Source: JANQHS01 sp965267505 (GTDB lineage: Bacteria; Bacteroidota; Bacteroidia; Cytophagales; CCMP332). Taken from it: DNA of 64,000 nt. The position numbers and the translations under genes are program-made. The notes below the pieces were generated by a model. It saw only the letters and a program-made list of their open reading frames with translations. It was not told the origin of the DNA and did no database searches. The stretch lies in the NCBI GenBank assembly GCA_965267505.1, contig OZ254081.1, positions 2,728,001 through 2,792,000 of the forward strand, read 5' to 3'. Below are positions 26,631 through 32,661 of the stretch, in pieces; positions within the stretch are counted from its first letter, which is position 1; each line of letters starts with the position of its first letter.

Positions 26631-27340
26631 TGGAAAGGCGTTGTAGCATATCGCATATGCCCATGAGAGCCGAAGGAAGTGAAAGAGCCGAGATGGTCAA
26701 CCAGGTCCTATTTGGTGAACCCTTCAAGGTCCTCGAAAGAGGTGAAAGCTGGAGCAAGATCGAATTGCTCCATGATTCTTACCAGGGTTTTGCTGATAAT
26801 GTCCAAATAGATGCTTATCCTGAAATCGATCAGGAATTTAACCAGGGCTTTGAGGTTCTCCATTCACAAGACCAGGCTCTGATCGGGTTTGGTTCCTACC
26901 GTTTAAAAGCCTGGAGAGGAAGTTTAATTCCAAAAGGAAAGCTTGAACAGGGATCTTCATTATATATGGATGATCCGGTAAATCTTGCCAGGGAATATAT
27001 TGGCACGCCCTATTTGTGGGGAGGTAGATCAGGTGCCGGCATTGATTGCAGTGGTTTGGTCCAATCCATTGGATTTTGTTTGGGTAAGGAGCTAAAAAGG
27101 GATGCAAGCATGCAAGTAGGCCAGGGGGAAGAGATCTCCTTTGAGGATAGGCAAGCCGGGGACCTGGCTTTTTTTGTGAAGTCTGACAAGGTTACACATG
27201 TTGGGATCCTCTCAGGAAAAGATTCGATAATCCATGCCAGTGGCTGGGTAAAAGAAGAGAGCTTTAGACTTGAAGGAATAATCAGAGACCAGGATTCCAG
27301 GGTTTCCCATCAATTTCACAGCCTTAGAAGGGTCTTTTAG
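26630..27340 (+). CDS. C40 family peptidase (NlpC/P60) with N-terminal SH3-like domain
   Basis: A 236-residue protein. Residues 1-65 form a bacterial SH3-like domain (MPMRAEGSERAEMVNQVLFG is the typical opening). The C-terminal catalytic domain carries GIDCSGLVQS (Cys140), THVGILSG (His190) and IHASG (His202). Such enzymes cleave peptide cross-links of peptidoglycan (gamma-D-Glu-mDAP bonds). There is no signal peptide at the chosen start, which is unusual for a wall enzyme but common in this Bacteroidota subgroup. It overlaps smpB by one base. Confidence 0.9.
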   Translation: MERRCSISHMPMRAEGSERAEMVNQVLFGEPFKVLERGESWSKIELLHDSYQGFADNVQIDAYPEIDQEFNQGFEVLHSQDQALIGFGSYRLKAWRGSLIPKGKLEQGSSLYMDDPVNLAREYIGTPYLWGGRSGAGIDCSGLVQSIGFCLGKELKRDASMQVGQGEEISFEDRQAGDLAFFVKSDKVTHVGILSGKDSIIHASGWVKEESFRLEGIIRDQDSRVSHQFHSLRRVF

Positions 27341-27373
27341 AGCTCGAAACGGGTAATTCTTCTATTCTTTTTC

Positions 27374-27381
27374 TAATTTTG
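27374..27381 (+). promoter_or_regulatory. putative -7 element for rpsA
   Basis: TAATTTTG fits the TAnnTTTG box and lies 77 bases before the rpsA ATG, giving an untranslated leader of about 70 bases. No good -33 TTTG precedes it. An AGAAAGGAG stretch at about 27443-27451 is a plausible ribosome binding site. Confidence 0.35.
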
Positions 27382-27458
27382 CAGTCCTTTTTTGCTGAAT
27401 ACTATATAAACAACTGAAAATCAGCTAGAAAGGAATCCATAGAAAGGAGATTAAATTT

Positions 27459-29804
27459 ATGAGTGAAGAACAAAAAACAGATAATGTAGAACAAGCTGCT
27501 CAAGAAGTAGCGCACGAGGAGGCTCCAAAAGCAGAGGCCAAGGACTCCACCGCGTCAAAAAAGGAGACCAAAGACGCTGAAGCAAAAGCTGAAGCACCCA
27601 AAAAAGTAAAGGCAGAAGAAGCTGAGGAGAAGGCTCCTAAGGCTGAAGCTAAAAGAGAGGAAAAAGAATCTTCCGAAAAAGCTACAGCTGCAGAAGAGGA
27701 AAAAGCTGAAGCACCAAAAGCTGAGAAAAAAGAAGCTCCTGCTGAAGCAGAATCAAAAAAAGAAGAACCAGCTAAGGCTGAAGCTTCTGAAGAAAAGAAA
27801 TCAAAACCCGCAGCCAAAAAACCAGCGAAGACCGAAAAGCCAAGTCCTGGCGACTTCGATTGGGATTCTCTTTCCGACAAAGGATTCGGAGACGAATACT
27901 CTGATAAGGAGAAAGAGGAAATGGAAAAGCTTTACGTTGATACCCTTAGCCAGGTGGAAGAGAAAGCTGTTATCAAAGGTGTTGTGGTAGGAATAACCGA
28001 AAAAGATGTTATTCTGAACATCGGGTATAAGTCTGACGGTATCGTTTCGAAATCTGAATTCAAGGATACCGAATTGAAAGAAGGTGATGAGGTTGAGGTT
28101 TACCTGGAAACTCAGGAAGACAAAGACGGCCAGATCGTTCTTTCAAGAAGAAAAGCAAATATTGTCAATGCATGGGAGAACATTAAGAATGCCCATGAGC
28201 AAGACACTGTAATTGAAGGATACGTTAAGAGAAGGACCAAGGGAGGTTTGATCGTGGACGTATTCGGTGTGGAATCATTCCTTCCAGGTTCTCAGATCGA
28301 TGTTAAGCCGATCAGGGATTTCGACGTTTTCGTTGGAAAGAACATGGAGGTTAAGGTTGTAAAGATCAATTACTCAAATGATAACGTAGTTGTTTCTCAT
28401 AAGGTCTTGATCGAGAAAGACATTGAGGAGCAAAAGACCGAGATCTTGAACAACCTTGAAAAGGGTCAGGTGCTTGAAGGTATCGTTAAGAATATGACCA
28501 ACTTCGGTGTATTCATCGACCTTGGAGGTGTTGACGGTCTTCTTCACATTACTGATATCAGCTGGGGAAGGATCAACCACCCTGAAGAAGTATTGAAATT
28601 GGATCAGAGTGTCCAGGTTGTGGTTCTTGACTTCGATGATGAGAAGAAAAGGATTTCTCTTGGAATGAAGCAACTTTCCGAGCATCCTTGGGATTCTCTT
28701 CCAAAGGATATCGAAGTTGGCTCCAAAGTGAAAGGTAAGATCGTGAATGTTGCTGATTACGGTGCATTCCTTGAGATCCTTCCTGGAGTTGAAGGTTTGA
28801 TCCACGTTTCTGAAATGTCCTGGTCCCAGCACCTGAGAAATCCATCTGATTTCATCAAGGTAGGAGATGAGATCGAAGGTGTGGTTATCTCACTTGACAG
28901 AGAAGAAAGGAAAATGTCCTTGGGTATCAAGCAATTGACCGAGGATCCATGGACCAAGGCGCAGGTATTGGAGAAATACGCCGTTGGAACCAAGCACAAA
29001 GGTGTGGTCAGAAACATGACCCATTATGGATTGTTCCTAGAGTTGGAAGAGGGTATTGATGGTTTGGTACACGTTTCAGACCTGAGCTGGACCAAGAAGA
29101 TCAAACACCCATCTGAGTTTGTGAAAGTAGGAGAGGAACTTGAAGTGATTGTTCTTGAGCTTGATGTTGAAAGCAGAAGACTTGCCTTGAGTCATAAGCA
29201 TATTGAGCCAAACCCATGGGATGCGTTTGAAGATGTATTTCAGGTTGGATCCAAGCAAAAAGGAACGCTTCTTGAACTTAGCGATAAAGGAGCTGGAGTT
29301 GAATTGCAATATGGAATCGAAGGTTATGTAAATCTGAAGCATTTGCAAAAAGAGGACGGATCTAAAGTTCAGGTTGGAGAAGGATTGGACTTCGTCGTTC
29401 TTGATTTCAATAAGGAAGAAAGAAGGATCTTATTGTCGCATACCAAGACCTGGAAAGAGGTTGAGGAAACCGTTGACACTAAGAAGAAGGGAAGAAAGTC
29501 AAACAAAGCTGTCAAGAAAGTAAACCTTGAGGTTGAAAAGACCACCTTGGGTGAACTTGACGCTTTGAGTGCTTTGAAAGAGCAGATGGAAGAAAATCAA
29601 GCAGCGGCTAACAAGGCTGCTGCGGCTGAGGAGAAGAAGGCAAAGGCTAAGCCAGCTGCAAAAGCTAAGGAGGAGGGAGAAGAAGAGGAGAAGAAAGCTA
29701 CCAAGGCTAAGAAGCCGGCTGCCAAAGCAAGTGCCGAGAAGAAAGCCGACAAAGCCACTGATGAGAAAGAGGCTCCTGCTTCTAAAGAAGAAGCGGCTGA
29801 GTAA
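27459..29804 (+). CDS. rpsA: 30S ribosomal protein S1
   Basis: A 781-residue S1 with six S1/OB repeats starting near residues 170, 250, 338, 422, 511 and 598. The central ones carry the typical GLLHITDISW, GLIHVSEMSW and GLVHVSDLSW signatures. It binds mRNA on the small subunit and, where Shine-Dalgarno pairing is weak as in Bacteroidota, is central to initiation. Residues 1-135 and about 690-781 are Lys/Glu/Ala-rich low-complexity tails; these account for the extra length over the roughly 560-residue E. coli protein and occur in other flavobacteria. Confidence 0.97.
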   Translation: MSEEQKTDNVEQAAQEVAHEEAPKAEAKDSTASKKETKDAEAKAEAPKKVKAEEAEEKAPKAEAKREEKESSEKATAAEEEKAEAPKAEKKEAPAEAESKKEEPAKAEASEEKKSKPAAKKPAKTEKPSPGDFDWDSLSDKGFGDEYSDKEKEEMEKLYVDTLSQVEEKAVIKGVVVGITEKDVILNIGYKSDGIVSKSEFKDTELKEGDEVEVYLETQEDKDGQIVLSRRKANIVNAWENIKNAHEQDTVIEGYVKRRTKGGLIVDVFGVESFLPGSQIDVKPIRDFDVFVGKNMEVKVVKINYSNDNVVVSHKVLIEKDIEEQKTEILNNLEKGQVLEGIVKNMTNFGVFIDLGGVDGLLHITDISWGRINHPEEVLKLDQSVQVVVLDFDDEKKRISLGMKQLSEHPWDSLPKDIEVGSKVKGKIVNVADYGAFLEILPGVEGLIHVSEMSWSQHLRNPSDFIKVGDEIEGVVISLDREERKMSLGIKQLTEDPWTKAQVLEKYAVGTKHKGVVRNMTHYGLFLELEEGIDGLVHVSDLSWTKKIKHPSEFVKVGEELEVIVLELDVESRRLALSHKHIEPNPWDAFEDVFQVGSKQKGTLLELSDKGAGVELQYGIEGYVNLKHLQKEDGSKVQVGEGLDFVVLDFNKEERRILLSHTKTWKEVEETVDTKKKGRKSNKAVKKVNLEVEKTTLGELDALSALKEQMEENQAAANKAAAAEEKKAKAKPAAKAKEEGEEEEKKATKAKKPAAKASAEKKADKATDEKEAPASKEEAAE

Positions 29805-29811
29805 ATAGTTC

Positions 29812-29866
29812 AATACCCGGATTTCGAGGGAGTCGAATAGATTTCTAAAGGATCCGGGTATTTTCT
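29812..29866 (+). terminator. rho-independent terminator of rpsA
   Basis: AATACCCGGAT at 29812-29822 pairs perfectly with ATCCGGGTATT at 29852-29862, followed by a T-rich run. The 29-base loop itself contains a smaller hairpin, TTCGA/TCGAA. Confidence 0.85.
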
Positions 29867-29950
29867 TTTCACCAGGCATCCGAACTAAAGATCTGGCGTC
29901 TTAGATTTGTGGCGAAGGCCAATTGCATTGGTGATTCATTATAAAGAAAC

Positions 29951-30021
29951 GGTCAGGTGGCCGAGCGGCTAGGCAGGGCTCTGCAAAAGCTCGTACGTCG
30001 GTTCGAATCCGATCCTGACCT
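29951..30021 (+). tRNA. tRNA-Cys (GCA)
   Basis: The cloverleaf folds by eye. Acceptor GGTCAGG (29951-29957) pairs with CCTGACC (30014-30020). The anticodon stem is GGGCT/AGCTC with loop CTGCAAA, placing anticodon GCA at 29983-29985. The T arm is GTCGG-TTCGAAT-CCGAT. CCA is not encoded. A TAGATTTG box at 29902-29909 may be its promoter. The 3' part of the gene is duplicated at 32317-32340, which marks it as an integration target. Confidence 0.95.
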
Positions 30022-30024
30022 CAC
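30001..30024 (+). repeat. attachment-site repeat in the tRNA-Cys 3' end (left copy)
   Basis: The T-arm and acceptor 3' strand plus three downstream bases (beginning GTTCGAATCC) recur 2.3 kb away at 32317-32340 with a single T/C difference. This is the signature left when an element integrates by site-specific recombination into the 3' end of a tRNA gene. Confidence 0.8.
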
Positions 30025-30029
30025 TCAAA

Positions 30030-30062
30030 CCCTCTCAGTTAGTTCTGAGGGGGTTTTCTTTT
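30030..30062 (+). terminator. terminator after tRNA-Cys
   Basis: CCCTCTCAG (30030-30038) pairs with CTGAGGGGG (30045-30053) with one T-G wobble, followed by TTTTCTTTT. If the island model is right, this terminator came in with the element and the ancestral one is at 32343-32374. Confidence 0.8.
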
Positions 30063-30200
30063 AAGTAGTACCGGAATTAATACCGATGGCAATTCTCTTT
30101 TTTGAAAGTGGAATAAAGGGAACGGTTATAATAATTTCCGTATGGGGTCCCGCCCCGCCGAAGCATAAAGATTTACTTAGGGGGGTGAGTTGAGGTGGTC

Positions 30201-31181
30201 TTATGCGTCCTCCATATTCCAGGAAATTCCCTTAAGTCTCTCGAAAACCATCTCCAATGTCTTATTTATTTGATCCCGTGCTGGAAGTTCACCTGTTACC
30301 AATCCTTTGAATTCTCCATTGTATACACCTTCAAGGTCTTTCCAGGTATCTTTGGATTTTGCAAAAATGATGGCCTTGGATGGATGTTCTGGAATCCAAT
30401 GATTGTTATTTCTGTACCCTTCAAAGTCATCTATTCCCACTTGGTTCAAGAGTTCTTCAAATTTATTTGAACCAAAAAAACTCAAAACTTCAGGATCCTT
30501 TAAGAGTTGGTGGATGTCATAAATATGCCTAACCTTATTCCTTAGGTCCTCTATTGGGGCTTCTGTCCTAGAAAATCTCACCAAGCTCATAATTTTCTCA
30601 CAAAGGGTTCGATCTTTTGTAAGAACCCTAACTTGAAAAGGCTCAAGTTCGTATTCCCTTGCAATCTTTTCCTGGTCTTTTGAAATCATCATTTCATATA
30701 TATATGAGCTAATTTTCATTGATTGGGCCGGTTCAAAATTTCCTAATGATGAGGCTTCAACAATAATTCGACCCCTTACTTGCCCTAGTTCGCCTTTAAA
30801 TGCTCTTTCATATATATGAGCTGTCTTCCGGATGTTCCCCATTTTATTGGTTATTCCTTCGATTTCTTCCTCCGGTAAAACAGATGCAACAACTCTTGTT
30901 ACGTTTCTTAATCTATTTCTTATTCTATTTCCAGATTCTCCTTCTTCCTGTAGGACTACCAAATCAATATCCTCAGAAAACCTTTCGATTGCTTTGAAAC
31001 ATTTTGATAATGCTGTACCTCCTTTAAATACAACCCTATCTGCGACAGCTGAATTGAAGATCTCTTTTAGGGTTAATGTTACCCAATAATCTTTTTCAAT
31101 ATATACTTCCCTCATCTCCAAGAATTCAGATGTGGCGAGTATTGAATCTCTAAAAAGGGGCGCGTTTGTATGTAGATTCAA
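30201..31181 (-). CDS. AbiEii/AbiGii-type nucleotidyltransferase toxin
   Basis: A 326-residue protein of the AbiEii family, the toxin of type IV-like AbiE phage-abortive systems. The nucleotidyltransferase core is intact: FKGGTALSKCFKAIERFSED with FSEDIDL at 68-74 (Asp71 and Asp73 as metal ligands), preceded by the family box YIEKDYWVTLTLKEIF (28-43). Known members transfer nucleotides to tRNA or other targets and arrest growth. The start is TTG, two bases after the antitoxin stop, which probably lowers toxin output. It lies in the tRNA-Cys island. Confidence 0.9.
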   Translation of the reverse strand: MNLHTNAPLFRDSILATSEFLEMREVYIEKDYWVTLTLKEIFNSAVADRVVFKGGTALSKCFKAIERFSEDIDLVVLQEEGESGNRIRNRLRNVTRVVASVLPEEEIEGITNKMGNIRKTAHIYERAFKGELGQVRGRIIVEASSLGNFEPAQSMKISSYIYEMMISKDQEKIAREYELEPFQVRVLTKDRTLCEKIMSLVRFSRTEAPIEDLRNKVRHIYDIHQLLKDPEVLSFFGSNKFEELLNQVGIDDFEGYRNNNHWIPEHPSKAIIFAKSKDTWKDLEGVYNGEFKGLVTGELPARDQINKTLEMVFERLKGISWNMEDA

Positions 31182-31182
31182 T

Positions 31183-31908
31183 TTAGTTTATCTCCCAATT
31201 CATTGAGGTTGGTAGGGTAGATTCGTTGATTCCAAGCCTATATTCTGTTAATGGGTTTAGACTGCTTTTTAATTCTACTATCTCCTGTTGGTTACCTAGC
31301 TGCTCTAGAATTGCACCTAGAAGTGCTTTTGCCCTTGGGGGGTATTTAAGAGATAGTTTCACCATCCTTGAAATATCTGATCTTGAAAGTTTCTTTATTC
31401 TTTCAAGAATTAGCTTAATAGCAGATTCTTTATCTATGTCTTGAATTCTTCCAAAATCTTTTAATGCATCTAGTATTTCAAGTAGGTAATAGTTCCTGCT
31501 TGACACCTCGGCATAACTCTTTACGGGTTTAACCGGGGTTGCCCCAAGGTTGGTTGATATTCGCTTTTGCTTGCTTGCAATTTTGATTCTTCTTGGGATT
31601 TGAGTCGTTAATCCCATTTTATTATAAAGTGAGGTCCCTGTTACATAACCTATTCTCTTCCCATTTTCAAATAGATAAGGTCTTAGAAGTTCTGCTTCTC
31701 TTGGCTTCAGCTCACCAAATGGTGTTTCTTTTGGTTTATAGAATACTCCAGTTGATGCTCTCTTTATTACACCTCTCTTTATTAACCTTTCAATTGCCTT
31801 TGCTGCCGATTGGTACTCTGACTTATCAAGCCCTAATTGCTTGTATCTAAAGGTAGCCCCCCTTCGCATTGCTCTTATCTTCCTCTCTATCTTCTTTGAT
31901 ACCTTCAT
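31183..31908 (-). CDS. AbiEi-like antitoxin / DUF6088 family regulator
   Basis: A 241-residue protein with an N-terminal winged-helix region (RRGATFRYKQLGLDKSEYQS, then AIERLIKRGVIKRASTGVFYKPK). The central GYVTGTSLYNKMGLTTQIPRRI stretch is typical of DUF6088 and AbiEi-like antitoxins encoded directly before AbiEii toxins. AbiEi proteins bind inverted repeats in their own promoter to repress the operon, and they counter the toxin. The 14-base-arm inverted repeat at 31951-31984 lies 43 bases upstream of its ATG. Confidence 0.85.
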   Translation of the reverse strand: MKVSKKIERKIRAMRRGATFRYKQLGLDKSEYQSAAKAIERLIKRGVIKRASTGVFYKPKETPFGELKPREAELLRPYLFENGKRIGYVTGTSLYNKMGLTTQIPRRIKIASKQKRISTNLGATPVKPVKSYAEVSSRNYYLLEILDALKDFGRIQDIDKESAIKLILERIKKLSRSDISRMVKLSLKYPPRAKALLGAILEQLGNQQEIVELKSSLNPLTEYRLGINESTLPTSMNWEIN

Positions 31909-31950
31909 TTCTTTTGGTTTTCTTCTGTAAATGTAATTGCTGGGCTTTAC

Positions 31951-31984
31951 TTTGTCAAGTATTTGGTGCTAAATACTTGACAAA
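31951..31984 (-). promoter_or_regulatory. operator and overlapping promoter of the AbiE operon
   Basis: A perfect inverted repeat with 14-base arms, TTTGTCAAGTATTT and AAATACTTGACAAA, around a six-base centre. Read on the minus strand, the left arm begins with TTTG and, after exactly 19 bases, comes TACTTG, which approximates the -33/-7 promoter of Bacteroidota. The repeat therefore covers the promoter, the layout expected for autorepression by an AbiEi-type antitoxin. The repeat is directly visible; binding is inferred. Confidence 0.75.
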
Positions 31985-32041
31985 TAGCTCTGGTGATTTG
32001 GCCTATAAAAGATCCCTTTCATTGGATTACGTCTAGAATTA

Positions 32042-32312
32042 CTAGTTATTAGACCCCAATTGGGGTAGTGAGTTAACAATATCAACAGTCTGAACACTAA
32101 CATTGATTACACTTAACAAAAGGTCAAGGATATCCCTAGGATTCCCAACTTCTTTTGACCAATCGTTAGGATCATTCTTTATTCCACTATCCTTATCAGT
32201 TTTTTCCTGATACCGTTCCATAATCCACTCGATGGCACTTTTTCCATTAACAACGTAGTCATAGGTTTTTCAGGAATATCGGAAACCATGATACTTGATG
32301 ATACTTAATTTT
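32042..32312 (-). pseudogene. C-terminal remnant of a Type ISP restriction-modification enzyme
   Basis: Reading the minus strand from 32263 gives 73 residues, YDYVVNGKSAIEWIMERYQ and onward through a KDSGIKNDPNDW stretch, ending in SLPQLGSNN and TAG. This is the well-known C-terminal specificity-domain ending of Type ISP (LlaBIII-like) restriction-modification enzymes. Immediately upstream the frame is broken: IPEK is in another phase, consistent with loss of one base in the T5 run near 32266-32270. Further upstream fragments (SIIKYH) and a stop follow before the att repeat. The remainder of the roughly 1000-residue or longer gene is gone. Confidence 0.75.
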
Positions 32313-32316
32313 GTCC

Positions 32317-32340
32317 GTTCGAACCCGATCCTGACCTCAC
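32317..32340 (+). repeat. attachment-site repeat (right copy of the tRNA-Cys 3' end)
   Basis: A 23/24 match to 30001-30024 with no tRNA 5' half before it. It marks the far boundary of the island and would be the displaced original 3' end of the tRNA gene if integration replaced it. Confidence 0.8.
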
Positions 32341-32342
32341 CC

Positions 32343-32374
32343 AATCCCGGCTCTGTAAAGAATCGGGATTTTTT
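32343..32374 (+). terminator. terminator next to the right att copy
   Basis: AATCCCG (32343-32349) pairs with CGGGATT (32364-32370), followed by a T run. Lying just after the displaced tRNA end, it is probably the pre-insertion terminator of tRNA-Cys. Confidence 0.7.
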
Positions 32375-32661
32375 ATTCCCACCGAACCAAGTTTACTTGG
32401 GTGAGGGAAGGAAAAAGACCACCCCAGCTTTGCTAGGGTAGGGATTGGTTGAAATGCCTCCCAAAACCGTATGGGTCGAACGCGGTGAGGTCGATCTAAC
32501 CGTCAATTACCCAAAAAGGCTGATTAGGGGCTTGGAATTAATGGCCCCAAAGAGATAGGCGAATCCCCAGTGGGGTGAGCCAATACAATGAAAAAGGGGT
32601 AAGAGCTAAAATACCAAGTCTAACACTGCAATTGATCGTCTCAACTAACAGATAAAGATCC
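32375..32661. other. non-coding stretch with several stem-loops
   Basis: No credible gene. Four short perfect or near-perfect hairpins are visible: CCAAGT/ACTTGG at about 32388-32401, CCCAGC/GCTAGGG at about 32423-32437, GGGGC/GCCCC in about 32525-32550, and CCCC-AGT-GGGG near 32570. AAGACCACCCCAGCT at 32415-32429 is nearly the reverse complement of bases 30188-30202 at the other end of the island. It may be a degenerate intergenic repeat or mobile-element remnant. Confidence 0.4.

Noticed and set aside
27500..27880. 126-codon minus-strand frame opposite the start of rpsA
   Set aside because: It is the antisense shadow of the Lys/Glu/Ala-rich tail of S1; the Ser/Ala/Phe-rich translation reflects repetitive codons and has no start signal.
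29499..29879. 126-codon minus-strand frame over the end of rpsA
   Set aside because: Antisense to the second low-complexity tail and to the rpsA terminator; Leu/Ser-rich translation without a recognisable domain.
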